The notes: a model not told the origin generated them from the letters alone. DNA of 64,000 nucleotides from an uncultured Bacteroidota bacterium (GCA_902790215.1 CADAQX010000001.1:150808-214807), one strand, 5' to 3'. Shown: positions 35,101 through 45,000, counted from the stretch's first letter. Translations and numbers: made by a program.

Positions 35101-38100
35101 GAATCTTGAACTTCATTATCCAACAGCGGGAATCGACACTGTCACCTTTGTGGCTGCCAATGCCTACGGCGCCGACACCGCCACTATTGTGATCGAGGTA
35201 ATCGACTGCACCCCGGCGCTACCATACACCGAGAACTTCGAAAGGGTGACTGCCACCGCCTACAACGTTGCCGGTTTCCTGCCCCATTGCTGGACGGCGG
35301 CCTTCAACGGCAGAGACACCACCTACACACCGCATGTCGTCACCACCGGCGGCTACTCATGGATAAGCAACATTCCCGACCAAGCCCTTTTGATGTTAGT
35401 CGGCATCGAAGGGGGGTACCATGCCGAAGTGATACTGCCCCGTTTTGACGACAGTCTGCAGAACCTTTCGATTGCACTGGACTATCGTTACGAGAATGCC
35501 AGTTATGGCACATTAGAGATAGGCTATTACGATGACACAGTGTTCACCGTCGTGGATACACTTACAGGTTATGCCTACAACTATCAGCGCGACGCAGTCA
35601 ACTTTGCCTCAGCCACTGTGCCTGATGGCCAAATAGCATTGCGTTGGAGCGCTGGCGACTGGTGGGCCGTGATTATCGACAATATCACGGTATTTAACAC
35701 CGGTTCGGATTTGTTGCTGCCACATGTAGTCCTTGATGCCCCGACCATTGTCAGTGCCTACGATACAGTCACCTATACAGCCATGCTACAAGACAGCAGT
35801 TTAGAGGGTGTTAGTATCACATGGCATTCCTCGTTGCTGGATTCGACATGGAACGCAGGTATCATGCCTGCGGCTGCAAGCTGGGAACTTGTGTACCCGG
35901 TTGTGGGTATTGATACTATCACTGTAACGGCAACCAATAGCCACGGCAGCAACAGCGACAGCCGTGTCGTGACGGTTGTGGGTTTGCCGCAGGTGGCTGT
36001 CACGGGCCCCACAGCAGTATCCACCTATGATACCAATTCCTTTACCGCCAACCTCGTGGCTGGGAGCACTGCCGGACTCAGCTACACATGGCATAGCACC
36101 CTGTCAGGCACCACTATAGTAACTACAGATAGTATTGCAACGATAGTTTACACTATCAGCGGCACCGACACACTCACCGTCGTTGCCACCAACCTCCTTG
36201 GCTCCGACACGGCCACGCTCGTGGTCAACGTGACATATGTGCCGCTGCCCGGCTCGCCGGTCGTCAGTCTCCAAGGCTACGCCTACGCCACCTTATGCGA
36301 CACTGCCTCGTTCGAGGTGACACTCCTCGACGGTGACACCACAGGTCTTACCTACACATGGCACTCGGCTAAGGCCGACCGCGGCGAAGCTACATTGCAT
36401 CCCGAGGGCAGCCGTCTTAAGGTGGCCTACTCTGCTATCAATTTCGACACCATCACCGTCGTAGCATCCAACGTGCTGGGATGGCGCTCGACTACGGTCA
36501 CCACCCGTGTCATTCTCTGTGAGGTGCGCGACACGCTGCCCTTCGTGGCCACGCTCACCGAAGGGGGCAGCAATATCTATGCCCATTTCTTCGACTGGCA
36601 GAACGAGCGGATATGCTATCCGCGCGGCAGCCGATTCCTTTACAACTGGGACGGATGGCATCCCGCGGGCATCGGCCACCACTCGGGCCGCAACTGCATG
36701 GCGTGCAATGGAGCCGAATGGCTCATCTCGCCCCCCATCCACCTGCCCGACAGCACCAACGATACCCTTGCTTGGAATGCCACTTGCTACTACACTACGT
36801 ACCATGTCCTTGTGTCGCCCACCGAATATGTGGTGAACCCTGACGGGTATATCGACCTGAGCTATTTTACCGACACCCTTTACAGCGAAACGGGCAACAG
36901 TATGTGGAACCGTCGCACCGTTGACCTTTCGGCATATGCCGGCAATACCATCCACTTTGCCTTTGTCCCTACCGGCCTTGCCTCCGATGCTGCACATAAC
37001 AACGGCTATTATGTGGCCATCGACACCGTGCGCATCTGGGAGGGGGAGAACCACGACACCCTTGTTGGTCCCTGCCCGCCCATCACCGTGTTCCCCTGGG
37101 TGGACACCTGCGAACACAACAATCCCCCCTGCTGGATTTATGCAAACGGCGACAATGAATGGGATTACCACTGGTACTGCGGCGGTACCGACTCGGGCAA
37201 CTTTTTTATGCGTTCTCCTTTGCCCTACGGCTACGGAAACACTGCCGACAACTGGATTCTTACACCCGCACTATCGCTCCCTGTTGCAACAGGCAGTATT
37301 GTTCCTAAACTTAGTTGGCGTACCTTTACAAACAGCAGCAATGCGCTCTACGAAGTGCGTGTTTCTCTCACGGGTGTTGCTGATACTGCAGCCTGTACGG
37401 ACCTTATCTACACCGAAAGCGGACAGAGCGACTGGAGTGAGCGCGACGTGTGGCTCGACCAGTATGCCGGACAGACCATCCGCATAGCATTCCGCAATAT
37501 CAGTACTGGCCGTCCCGGTGGCGGTTTTGATTACATGGCTCTCGACGACTTCCGGGTGGAGCTGGTCGATACGCTGACAGCGCCGCCTGTTGCCGACACG
37601 GTGTGGCGCACGGTGACCCTTTTGTGCGACAGCACAATGGGCAGTGTCGCTGGCGCAGGTATCTATGAAGACAGCAGCGCGGTGGCTATCAGTGCCACAC
37701 CCTACGATGGATTCCAGTTCCTTGGCTGGAGCGACGGCGACACCAACGCGTCGCGCATCCTGCTGCTGGTGAGCGACACCGTGCTTACCGCCTTTTTCGA
37801 CTCGGTGGAGCTGCCGCCGATGCCTCCCGACACGGTGTGGCACAGCGTGACGGTGACGGCCAACGTGGAAGGGGTCTGCGAGACTTTTGGCAGCGGCATC
37901 TATGCCGACTGCAGCGGCGACTCGGTGTCGGGTGTGCGGGTTGAGATTGGCTACACTGTGGTCGATACCGCCACGGTGGGAGGGCATTGGCTGTTCCTCG
38001 GCTGGGACGACGGCGGCACGGGCAATCCGCGGAGCATCCTCGTCACCAGCGACACGGCCATTGTGGCTCTCTTCGAGTGGGTGGCCGACACGACTGCGGG

Positions 38101-38353
38101 GGTCGCGGAGGTCGGCGACACGGGGTTGAGGGTTGAGGTTTATCCCAATCCAGCGCGCGGGGTTGTCACGGTCAGCGTAGGCTGCGACGCCACACTCACC
38201 GTCATCGACCTCACAGGGCGCACGGTCATCCCCCCAACCAGCATTTCAACGTGTCGGCAACTCAACTTGTCAGCAATAAGCCCCGGTGTCTATTTCGTCC
38301 GCATCGCCACCGCCGAGGGAACAGCCGTCAGGAAGTTGAAAATTGAAAGTTGA
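32189..38353 (+). CDS. Giant modular T9SS-secreted surface protein
   Basis: 2054 residues. Signal peptide MKKTYILLLFAALMGMAKAQ. Next come alternating modules of two kinds. Choice-of-anchor-J/cleaved-adhesin-like domains each open with a Cys and a PW.EDF-type motif (LPWREDFDGLD, LPWREDFSYGIGCW, IPFDEPFESDSTLACW). PKD-like domains carry YTWHSSLLD-type motifs, seven in all. Two beta-grasp 'FLGWSDGD/FLGWDDGG' repeats lie near 1830-1960. The end is a type A T9SS sorting domain (VEVYPNPARGVVTVSV to SPGVYFVRIATAEG). Likely anchored outside as an adhesin or glycan-binding protein. The last codons (RKLKIES) are made of the AAAATTG-type heptamer repeat. Confidence 0.85.
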   Translation: MKKTYILLLFAALMGMAKAQSPACDTIRSFPWEADFSGGLGCWQQSGNGYWTAANSQAIYGQLNSGVTSTGYTTITTPFLQFGNSTSNLRLWWKDQRNVMYPNLRVMVLKENGTRDTLYNADMGNSGQGYVQHSVSLASYANQTVRIAFEVRLSAGGYSYRGTLSQIGIYTQYGPLGSLALPKVAAVGDSVQAVLNLTRGQAPISYSWHSTMLGNLVGGDTMHLVYPMSGWDTLTVTASNAYDTLIRTAAVRVHDCQAAAALPWREDFDGLDTATYNACWAISGWQHLSNGSYMSIVDEEGVTTRYTQLMTPSNSTNGKYMLSPAISIPYADYEHLRLWVQCRRMPAIRISPTASLDTADYTDTLCTGANTTVMEWHLFDLSAYAGQTIRVGLFRDGYQANINCVRVDYDLLPVLEPIDAPDRSRTDSTVTCSIELRRGATDGLVYYWHSSLTGTTWVDNGSSGTSMFNVFYSVGGVDTVTVIAANAYGADTAVRIVEVADCNPALVLPWREDFSYGIGCWHLTQNDTYYQWMSTYSGSGNNRNWIASSRTSVSTTTADAWLVSKAVTIPADTALAVRLFWRVGLSVANNSSVYRVMVSTDADRTDTSAYVELYCDTNLLPGWNNMSQRSVSLAAYAGQTIYIAFRNQPVVRRTASLYIDDVEVRATVAPRVTVAADRNTYYNGDTATLVATIEEGILSGLTYTWHSTLLDSTFAAGDTLRLCYGIWDGWDTVTVVAANAYGTDTATVVVRSAYCTAVGIPFDEPFESDSTLACWRKSSYYTAPETGDWRISLSYADNHHHVIEAGTYYSDMNAWLVSPAIDIPAGATGVNLKVKVYGGSSTSSTTYLTILASTTGAADTARFVDTLLHNAYYQEWVTETLSLNAYAGQQIHLAFVHTGSSYYSYGIELDSLGIYYQYQPEATLSGGDVMVGDTTRYVATINNCVSTGLTYTWHSSLLDTTWVDSSLARISNLELHYPTAGIDTVTFVAANAYGADTATIVIEVIDCTPALPYTENFERVTATAYNVAGFLPHCWTAAFNGRDTTYTPHVVTTGGYSWISNIPDQALLMLVGIEGGYHAEVILPRFDDSLQNLSIALDYRYENASYGTLEIGYYDDTVFTVVDTLTGYAYNYQRDAVNFASATVPDGQIALRWSAGDWWAVIIDNITVFNTGSDLLLPHVVLDAPTIVSAYDTVTYTAMLQDSSLEGVSITWHSSLLDSTWNAGIMPAAASWELVYPVVGIDTITVTATNSHGSNSDSRVVTVVGLPQVAVTGPTAVSTYDTNSFTANLVAGSTAGLSYTWHSTLSGTTIVTTDSIATIVYTISGTDTLTVVATNLLGSDTATLVVNVTYVPLPGSPVVSLQGYAYATLCDTASFEVTLLDGDTTGLTYTWHSAKADRGEATLHPEGSRLKVAYSAINFDTITVVASNVLGWRSTTVTTRVILCEVRDTLPFVATLTEGGSNIYAHFFDWQNERICYPRGSRFLYNWDGWHPAGIGHHSGRNCMACNGAEWLISPPIHLPDSTNDTLAWNATCYYTTYHVLVSPTEYVVNPDGYIDLSYFTDTLYSETGNSMWNRRTVDLSAYAGNTIHFAFVPTGLASDAAHNNGYYVAIDTVRIWEGENHDTLVGPCPPITVFPWVDTCEHNNPPCWIYANGDNEWDYHWYCGGTDSGNFFMRSPLPYGYGNTADNWILTPALSLPVATGSIVPKLSWRTFTNSSNALYEVRVSLTGVADTAACTDLIYTESGQSDWSERDVWLDQYAGQTIRIAFRNISTGRPGGGFDYMALDDFRVELVDTLTAPPVADTVWRTVTLLCDSTMGSVAGAGIYEDSSAVAISATPYDGFQFLGWSDGDTNASRILLLVSDTVLTAFFDSVELPPMPPDTVWHSVTVTANVEGVCETFGSGIYADCSGDSVSGVRVEIGYTVVDTATVGGHWLFLGWDDGGTGNPRSILVTSDTAIVALFEWVADTTAGVAEVGDTGLRVEVYPNPARGVVTVSVGCDATLTVIDLTGRTVIPPTSISTCRQLNLSAISPGVYFVRIATAEGTAVRKLKIES

Positions 38354-38460
38354 AATTTTGTGAAATGTGAAATGTGAATTGTGAATTGAGCAATCACTAA
38401 TCACTTTTCACTTTTCACTATTCACTAATCACTATTTTCAACTTTCAATTTTCAATTCGT
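38334..38460. repeat. Heptamer-type repeats at the end of the surface-protein gene
   Basis: AAGTTGAAAATTGAAAGTTGA covers the last codons and stop. Then come GTGAAATGTGAAATGTGAATT and, opposed, TCACTTTTCACTTTTCACTA and TTTCAACTTTCAATTTTCAA. The opposed halves can form a large hairpin between the two genes. Confidence 0.7.
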
Positions 38461-38503
38461 CAAGCATTCACACATTTTTTTTCATTATTTTGGGAAAAAA
38501 GTG

Positions 38504-38511
38504 TATTTTTG
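38504..38511 (+). promoter_or_regulatory. -7 promoter element of bamD, adjacent to its start codon
   Basis: TATTTTTG ends 6 bp before the ATG at 38518. Transcription would begin at or next to the start codon, so the message may be leaderless. Confidence 0.65.
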
Positions 38512-38517
38512 CAGGCT

Positions 38518-39324
38518 ATGAAGACCGTTTTTAAGATAAGTTTTTTCATCGTAACCGTCGCCCTTGCAGCCTCTTGCAGCAGTTATGACAAGTTGCTGAA
38601 GGGGAACGATTTTGCCGCGCAGTACGAGGCGGCGGTAAAATACTACAACGAGAGAAGCTACACCCGCGCCACCCAGCTGTTCGAGAATCTGATTATGCAC
38701 TACCACGGGAAGGAGAACGCCGAGGATATCTCGTGGTACTATGCCATGTCGCTGATGAACGGCGACAAGGACTATTACTCGGCGGGCTACCAGTTCAAGG
38801 GCTTTTTCAAGCGTTTCCCCTACAGCGAGCGCGCCGAGGAGGCTCTGTATCTGTCGGCCACGTGCAAATACAACCAGTCGCCCGACTACTATCTGGACCA
38901 GAAGCTGACGAAGGAGGCCATAGCCGAGTATGAGTCGTTTGTGGACCGCTATCCCAACAGTCTGCACATCCCCGAAATCAACAGCCGGCTGGACGAGCTG
39001 CGCGGCAAGCTGATGCAGAAGGACTACGACATTGCCTACAGCTACTATCTGACGGAGCAGTACAACGCCGCCTATGTGTCGCTGCAGTCGTTCCTGAACA
39101 ACTACCCCGAATCGCCGCTGCGCGAACAGGCTATGTACTATATGCTGGCCAGCGGCTATGAATACGGCATCAACAGCACGGAGGAGAAGATGCGCGAGCG
39201 CCTGCAGCTGGTGGTGAACGATTTCGACCGCTTCGCCGCCCTGTTCCAGGACTCGAAATACCTGTCGTCGGCACAGGAGTTGTACACCAAGGCCAAGGAG
39301 GCGATGAGGAGAATTGAAAATTGA
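38518..39324 (+). CDS. bamD: Outer-membrane assembly lipoprotein BamD
   Basis: 268 residues from the ATG at 38518. The lipoprotein signal ends in ALAASCSSYDKL. TPR-like helices follow: AVKYYNERSYTRATQLFENL, SAGYQFKGFFKRFPYSERAE, and SSLQSFLNN-type YVSLQSFLNNYPESPLREQA. It is the periplasmic, OM-anchored part of the BAM complex that inserts beta-barrel proteins. Gene order bamD-rpoZ-coaBC is conserved in Bacteroidota. The last codons (RRIEN) run into a heptamer repeat. Confidence 0.92.
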   Translation: MKTVFKISFFIVTVALAASCSSYDKLLKGNDFAAQYEAAVKYYNERSYTRATQLFENLIMHYHGKENAEDISWYYAMSLMNGDKDYYSAGYQFKGFFKRFPYSERAEEALYLSATCKYNQSPDYYLDQKLTKEAIAEYESFVDRYPNSLHIPEINSRLDELRGKLMQKDYDIAYSYYLTEQYNAAYVSLQSFLNNYPESPLREQAMYYMLASGYEYGINSTEEKMRERLQLVVNDFDRFAALFQDSKYLSSAQELYTKAKEAMRRIEN

Positions 39325-39405
39325 AAATTGAAAATTGAAAGTTGCTGCCGCACCACGGGTCAACAAATTTTCACTTTTCACTTTTCACTTTTCAATTTAA
39401 TTCAA
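39311..39405. repeat. Heptamer-type repeat with GTTGCTGCCGCAC core (copy 3)
   Basis: Four AAAATTG-type units (39311-39337) are followed by the core GTTGCTGCCGCAC and then by opposed TTTTCAC units (39368-39395). It begins inside the bamD C-terminus and fills the bamD-rpoZ gap. Confidence 0.7.
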
Positions 39406-39435
39406 TTCCCAAGCAATCAAACAATCAAAAATATC

Positions 39436-39822
39436 ATGGAAGAGAAGAAGAAGAAAGTACCCAACACGACAATTACACGCAACACGGCAGAGTTCAGCCA
39501 AATGACAGGCAACATCTATGAGACTGTCGCCGTGCTGACCAAACGCGCCAACCAGATAGCCATCGAGGAGAAGAAGGAGCTGCACAAGAAGATCGAGGAG
39601 TTCTCGAACAACAACGACGGCATCGACGAGTACTATGAGAACCGCGAGCAGATTGAGGTGGTGCGCCGCTTTGAGCAGATGCCCAAGCCCGCGCTGGTAG
39701 CCACGGAGGAGTATCTGAACCACGAGATTTACTACCGCAACCCTGCCAAGGAAGACCAGGAGCAGCAGCGCATGGAGGCCTTGGAGAACTCGGTGATTGC
39801 TGAACAGAGCGCCGAGGCATGA
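39436..39822 (+). CDS. rpoZ: RNA polymerase omega subunit (Rpb6-type)
   Basis: 128 residues from the ATG at 39436; a longer frame from 39328 runs through repeat sequence and is rejected. It has the Bacteroidota omega pattern TGNIYETVAVLTKRANQIAI and EEFSNNNDGIDEYYENREQI, with an acidic tail. It assists RNA polymerase assembly. The stop overlaps the coaBC start by 4 bp. Confidence 0.88.
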   Translation: MEEKKKKVPNTTITRNTAEFSQMTGNIYETVAVLTKRANQIAIEEKKELHKKIEEFSNNNDGIDEYYENREQIEVVRRFEQMPKPALVATEEYLNHEIYYRNPAKEDQEQQRMEALENSVIAEQSAEA

Positions 39823-41039
39823 GGGTGATAGTGGGCATAACGGGAGGCATTGCAGCCTACAAGGCTCCGTTGCTGGCAAGGCTGCTGGTGAAGGCCGGGC
39901 ACGAGGTGCAGTGTGTGGCGACGAGCCATGCACTGGAGTTCGTCACTCCGCTGACATTGGAAACGGTGTCGGGCAGGAGGCTGTATTCCGACCTGTTCTC
40001 TCCCGCCAATGACCATTCCACAGAGCACATTTCCCTCAAGGACTGGGGCGACGCCATGGTGGTGGCTCCGGCCACGGCCAACATTATCGGCAAGCTGGCA
40101 TCGGGCATCGGCGACGACGCGCTGAGCACGCTGCTGCTGTCGTTCAGCGGCAAGCCGCTGTTTGTGGCTCCGGCCATGAACACGCAGATGTGGGTGCACC
40201 CCGCGGTGCAGCGCAATGTGTCGTACCTGCGCTCGACAGGCGTGAACATCATAGAACCCGCTTCGGGGCAGCTGGCCTGCGGCGCCACGGGCACCGGACG
40301 CATGGCCGATCCGGAGGAGATTGCAGACTTTATGCGCCGCACCCTGAAGCAGCCGAAGCCGCTCGCCTCGCGGCGCGTGCTGGTCACGGCGGGTCCCACT
40401 TATGAGCGAATCGACGCAGTGCGTTTTATCGGCAACTACTCGTCGGGCAAGATGGGTTTTGCCATAGCCGAGACTCTGGCCGCTCACGGCGCCGAGGTGG
40501 AACTGGTGACAGGGCCCACGGCGCTCGGTATCGCCCATCCGCATGTGCACCGCACCGACGTGGAGAGCGCAAGGGAGATGTTTGACGCCGCCACGGCGCT
40601 GTTCCCGTCGTGCAACGCAGCCATTCTTTCGGCTGCCGTGGCCGACTACCGTCCCGACCACGCCGCCGACCACAAGCTGAAGAAGCAGGGCGACGAGGGC
40701 ATGACGCTGCACTTGGTGCAGAACCCCGACATCCTGGCCACGCTGGGCACCATGAAACAGGAGGGACAGACGCTGGTGGGCTTTGCCCTCGAGACCGACA
40801 ATGAGCTGGCCAACGCCCAGCGCAAGCTGGAGAGGAAAAACCTGGACTTTATAGTACTCAACTCGCTGAAGGACGCCGGAGCAGGTTTCGGCGTGGACAC
40901 CAACCGGGTGACAATCATCAGCCGCGACGGCGCCGAAGGGGAAGGCGACACCTACACCACCCCTCTGCTGAGCAAGCGCGAGGTGGCCGAGGTGATAGTG
41001 AACCGCTGCATTGAAGGTGCGAAAGGACTGGAGAGATGA
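39819..41039 (+). CDS. coaBC: Bifunctional phosphopantothenoylcysteine decarboxylase/synthetase
   Basis: 406 residues. The CoaC flavoprotein half comes first (VGITGGIAAYKAPLLARLLV, active-site His in STEHISLKDW, VAPAMNTQMWVHPAVQRN with the catalytic Asn). The CoaB half follows from about residue 190 (VLVTAGPTYERIDAVRFIGN, SSGKMGFAIAE, AAVADYRPDHAADHKLKK). It makes 4'-phosphopantetheine for CoA in the cytoplasm. ATGA overlaps link it to both neighbours. Confidence 0.96.
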   Translation: MRVIVGITGGIAAYKAPLLARLLVKAGHEVQCVATSHALEFVTPLTLETVSGRRLYSDLFSPANDHSTEHISLKDWGDAMVVAPATANIIGKLASGIGDDALSTLLLSFSGKPLFVAPAMNTQMWVHPAVQRNVSYLRSTGVNIIEPASGQLACGATGTGRMADPEEIADFMRRTLKQPKPLASRRVLVTAGPTYERIDAVRFIGNYSSGKMGFAIAETLAAHGAEVELVTGPTALGIAHPHVHRTDVESAREMFDAATALFPSCNAAILSAAVADYRPDHAADHKLKKQGDEGMTLHLVQNPDILATLGTMKQEGQTLVGFALETDNELANAQRKLERKNLDFIVLNSLKDAGAGFGVDTNRVTIISRDGAEGEGDTYTTPLLSKREVAEVIVNRCIEGAKGLER

Positions 41040-42013
41040 GAAAGTCGAGACTGGGATGGATTGCGGCAACGGCTCTTCTGGTTGTGGCAGGAGTCGTCTG
41101 CCTGTGCTCCACCGAGAAGGACGACAGCGAGGAGGCGCACCGGCGCGCCATTATGAACGGCTACAAGGTTTTCGCCCCTTCCATTCCCGACACCCTCACC
41201 TTTGCTGGCGAGAGTGTACCGCTGGCCACCTACTATGTGCGGGAAGGGCTTGACAACGAGCTAATCGTAAACATGTACCGCCAGTCCAGCACAGTGCTCT
41301 ACTTTAAACGAGCCAGCCGCTATTTCCCCGTCATAGAGCCTATTCTGAAAAAGAACGGCATCCCGTCCGACTTCAAATACCTGTGTGTAATAGAAAGCGG
41401 CCTGACCAACGCCACTTCCCCCGCCAAAGCGCAAGGTTTCTGGCAGTTTATTGCCAGCACGGGGGCCAACTACGGGCTGATGGTGAACGACGAGATAGAC
41501 ATGCGCGACAACCTGGCGGCCTCGACGGAGGCGGCATGCAAGTACCTTCGCTCGCTGTACAACAAGTTCCACAGCTGGACGGCGGCAGCGGCAGCCTACA
41601 ACTGCGGCGAGAACGGCCTTGCCCGGCGCATCGACAGGCAGGGCACCGACGTGTACTACGACATCTGGCTCAACACCGAGACCAGCCGGTATGTTTACCG
41701 CATCCTTGCCATCAAGCTCATCATGCAGAATCCCCGGCAGTACGGCTACTACCTGCGCAAATGCGACCTGTACCAGCCTGTGCCCACCCGCAAGGCCACC
41801 CTTTCCGGCCAGAATATAGACCTGTACCAGTTTGCCCGCAGCCACGGGACAAACTACAAGATGTTGCGGATGCTCAACCCGTGGATTAAGACCGACATGC
41901 TGAAGAATAAGGCCAACAAGACCTATACCGTAGATTTGCCGGTTGAGAACGGCACCCTGTACCGTACCCTCACCAAGGGCAAGAAAGACACCGGACTGCT
42001 GACAACCATTTAG
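41036..42013 (+). CDS. Membrane-bound lytic transglycosylase (MltD-like)
   Basis: 325 residues. An N-terminal hydrophobic segment (GWIAATALLVVAGVVCLCST) could be a lipoprotein signal with Cys22 or 24. The SLT domain spans about 95-240: YLCVIESGLTNATSPAKAQG with catalytic Glu, FWQFIASTGANYGL, AAAAAYNCGENGLARRI. A short LysM-like tail follows (IDLYQFARSHGTNYKMLRML). It cleaves peptidoglycan non-hydrolytically. Start overlaps the coaBC stop by 4 bp. Many Bacteroidota have DUF4835 and recN in this place instead. Confidence 0.88.
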   Translation: MRKSRLGWIAATALLVVAGVVCLCSTEKDDSEEAHRRAIMNGYKVFAPSIPDTLTFAGESVPLATYYVREGLDNELIVNMYRQSSTVLYFKRASRYFPVIEPILKKNGIPSDFKYLCVIESGLTNATSPAKAQGFWQFIASTGANYGLMVNDEIDMRDNLAASTEAACKYLRSLYNKFHSWTAAAAAYNCGENGLARRIDRQGTDVYYDIWLNTETSRYVYRILAIKLIMQNPRQYGYYLRKCDLYQPVPTRKATLSGQNIDLYQFARSHGTNYKMLRMLNPWIKTDMLKNKANKTYTVDLPVENGTLYRTLTKGKKDTGLLTTI

Positions 42014-42104
42014 GGAAAGGACGGAGTTTTTTGGAGAGTTGAAAGATGAAAAGGTTTGCCTCTGATACGTTTTTTCCCAGTCACCCAACAATAATCATCG
42101 CTAT

Positions 42105-44978
42105 TTGAAGGACAGCATTGAAATATTAGGAGCGCGCGAGCATAACCTGCAGGATGTGGACATCGACATCCCGCGCGACCAGTTTGTGGTATTCACCGGT
42201 CTCAGCGGCAGCGGCAAGTCGAGCCTGGCCTTCGACACCATCCACGCCGAAGGTCAGCGCCGCTATATGGAGACCTTCTCGGCCTATGCCCGCCACTTTG
42301 TGGGCAACATAGAGCGCCCCGACGTGGACAGCATCACCGGCCTCAGCCCGGTTATCTCCATCGAGCAGAAAACCACCAACAAGAACCCGCGTTCCACCGT
42401 GGGGACGGTGACCGAGATCTACGACTTTATCCGTCTGCTCTATGCCCGTGTGGGCATCGCCTACTCCCACGTGAGCGGCGAGCGGATGGTGAAATACACC
42501 GAAGAACATATCCTCGAGCTTATCAGCGAGCAGTACAAGGGCAAAGACATCATGATTCTTGCCCCGCTGGTCAAGTCGCGCAAGGGTCACTACCGCGAGC
42601 TGTTCACGCAGGTGGCAAAGAAAGGTTTCCTGCGCGTGAGAGTGGACGGGGAAATCCGCGAGCTGACCTACAACATGCAGGTGGACCGCTACAAGACCCA
42701 CGACATAGAGCTGGTGGTGGACCGCATCCGCGTAGGCAACAACACCGACCGCCTGAAAGAGGCTGTACGCACAGCCTTCAAGCAGGGCAAAGGAGTCCTC
42801 ATGGTGTTGGAGAACACACCTCCTTCGCCCATTCCCGCCCCCAAGCCTAAACCCACTTACTACAGCCGCCTGCTGATGGACCCCGCCACAGGCATGTCAT
42901 ACCCCGAACCGGAGCCCAACACCTTCTCGTTCAACTCGCCCTACGGGGCATGCCCCAAGTGCAACGGCCTCGGGCAGATTGCGCAGATTGACATCACCAA
43001 GCTCATTCCCGACCCGTCAAAGAGTATCCGGCAGGGGGCTTTCGAAGTGCTGGGCAAGTACAGCCCCACCAACTACCTATACCGCAAACTGGAGAATCTG
43101 GGACGGCACTATCATTTCACCATCGACGACCCGGTGTCCTCCTTTTCCGAGGATGCCATGAACACCATTCTCTACGGCACCAGCGACTTCACCGGCATGG
43201 AGGATGCCTACGAGATGAACCACGGCACCAGTTTCCAGGGCATTGTCAACTACATCATGCAAGTGGCCTCGGACGAGAGCTCCCCGGCACTGCAGAAATG
43301 GGCTTCCTCGTTCATGAACACCGTGCCGTGCCCGGAATGCCACGGCTACCGTCTGAAGCCCGAGAGCCTCGCCTTCAAAATCGACGGCATGCACATCGGC
43401 GAGATGGCACAGCTCGACCTCACCGAGCTCCACGACCGGCTGCTGCACCTCGAGGAACGCCTCGAGCCCCAGCAACAAATCGTAGCCCACGAGATATTGC
43501 ACGAAATCCTCACCCGCATCCAGTTCATCATCAACGTGGGCATCGGCTACCTCTCGCTCAACCGCAACAGCAGCAGTCTGAGTGGCGGGGAAAGCCAGCG
43601 CATACGCCTTGCCACACAGATAGGGGCACGACTGGTGAACGTGCTCTATATCCTCGACGAGCCCAGCATCGGCCTGCACCAGCGCGACAACAGAAGGCTC
43701 ATCAACGCCCTCAAAGAGCTGCGCGACCTTGGCAACAGCGTCATCGTGGTGGAGCACGACCGCGACATGATCAACAGTGCCGACTATGTGGTGGACATCG
43801 GCCCCGGAGCCGGTATCCACGGAGGGAAAATCATCTTCCAAGGCACTCACAAGCAGCTCCTCGCCTCAAAGAAAAAGACCCTCACCCTGCAATACCTCAA
43901 CCGGGTCAAGGACATACCCCTGCCCCAGCGCCGCCCCATCGAGGGCTGCAACCACATCGTTGTCACCGGCGCCACAGGCAACAACCTCAAAAACGTCACC
44001 CTCGACCTGCCGCTGCGCCGTTTTGTCTGCGTCACCGGAGTCAGCGGAAGCGGCAAATCAAGCCTAATCAACGAGACGCTGCACCCCATCCTCAACCAAC
44101 ACTTCTTCCACGCCACCAAAGAGCCGCTCCCCTACAAGACGGTACAGGGGATAGAGCATATCGACAAAGTCATCGAGATAGACCAGTCGCCCATCGGCCG
44201 CACCCCGCGCAGCAACCCCGCCACCTATGTCGGTGTCTTCGACGAGATACGCAACCTCTTCACCCAGCTGCCCAGCGCCCGCATCAGGGGCTACAAGCCC
44301 GGCCGATTCTCCTTCAACGTCAGCGGCGGCCGCTGCGAACACTGCAAGGGCGCCGGAGTGCGCACCATCGAAATGAACTTCCTGCCCGACGTATATGTCA
44401 ACTGCGAAGTGTGCAACGGCAAGCGCTACAACCGCGAAACCCTCGAGATACGCTACAAGGGCAAGAGCATCGCCGATGTGCTCGACATGACAGTCAACGA
44501 GGCAGTGCCCTTCTTCGAGCCCCATCCCAAAATATACCGCAAACTCAAGACCCTGCAGGACGTGGGTCTCGGCTACATCACCCTTGGGCAGCAGTCCACC
44601 ACGCTCAGTGGCGGCGAAGCCCAGCGCATCAAACTGTCGACCGAACTGGCACGCCCCGAAACAGGCAACACCCTCTATATCCTTGACGAGCCCACCACAG
44701 GCCTTCACTTCGAGGACATACGCATTCTCCTGCAGGTACTCCAGCAACTGGTAGACCGCGGCAACAGCATCCTCGTCATCGAGCACAACATGGACGTCAT
44801 CAAAGTGGCCGACTGGATTATCGACATGGGTCCCGACGGCGGCCGCAAAGGTGGCCAAATCACTTTCTGCGGCACACCCGAACAGATAGCCGCACAACCC
44901 GACAACATCACTGGCCAATACCTCAAAGAAGAACTCGAAGAAACCACAAAACACGCTGGGACACAAACCGATTCTTAA
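42105..44978 (+). CDS. uvrA: Excinuclease ABC subunit A
   Basis: 957 residues from a TTG start. Two ABC ATPase halves: Walker [18 protein letters not shown] near residue 30 and [17 protein letters not shown] near 640, with signatures [12 protein letters not shown] and [12 protein letters not shown]. The zinc modules are CPKCNGLGQ...CPECHGYRL and CEHCKGAG...CEVCNGKRY. It recognises DNA lesions in nucleotide excision repair. Standard length; no frame damage. Confidence 0.98.
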   Translation: MKDSIEILGAREHNLQDVDIDIPRDQFVVFTGLSGSGKSSLAFDTIHAEGQRRYMETFSAYARHFVGNIERPDVDSITGLSPVISIEQKTTNKNPRSTVGTVTEIYDFIRLLYARVGIAYSHVSGERMVKYTEEHILELISEQYKGKDIMILAPLVKSRKGHYRELFTQVAKKGFLRVRVDGEIRELTYNMQVDRYKTHDIELVVDRIRVGNNTDRLKEAVRTAFKQGKGVLMVLENTPPSPIPAPKPKPTYYSRLLMDPATGMSYPEPEPNTFSFNSPYGACPKCNGLGQIAQIDITKLIPDPSKSIRQGAFEVLGKYSPTNYLYRKLENLGRHYHFTIDDPVSSFSEDAMNTILYGTSDFTGMEDAYEMNHGTSFQGIVNYIMQVASDESSPALQKWASSFMNTVPCPECHGYRLKPESLAFKIDGMHIGEMAQLDLTELHDRLLHLEERLEPQQQIVAHEILHEILTRIQFIINVGIGYLSLNRNSSSLSGGESQRIRLATQIGARLVNVLYILDEPSIGLHQRDNRRLINALKELRDLGNSVIVVEHDRDMINSADYVVDIGPGAGIHGGKIIFQGTHKQLLASKKKTLTLQYLNRVKDIPLPQRRPIEGCNHIVVTGATGNNLKNVTLDLPLRRFVCVTGVSGSGKSSLINETLHPILNQHFFHATKEPLPYKTVQGIEHIDKVIEIDQSPIGRTPRSNPATYVGVFDEIRNLFTQLPSARIRGYKPGRFSFNVSGGRCEHCKGAGVRTIEMNFLPDVYVNCEVCNGKRYNRETLEIRYKGKSIADVLDMTVNEAVPFFEPHPKIYRKLKTLQDVGLGYITLGQQSTTLSGGEAQRIKLSTELARPETGNTLYILDEPTTGLHFEDIRILLQVLQQLVDRGNSILVIEHNMDVIKVADWIIDMGPDGGRKGGQITFCGTPEQIAAQPDNITGQYLKEELEETTKHAGTQTDS

Positions 44979-45000
44979 CCCACATACAATAATCCGCCAA

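Noticed and set aside
38334-39405. CRISPR array
   Set aside because: The repeats are 7-bp tandem units without spacers, and no cas genes are present.
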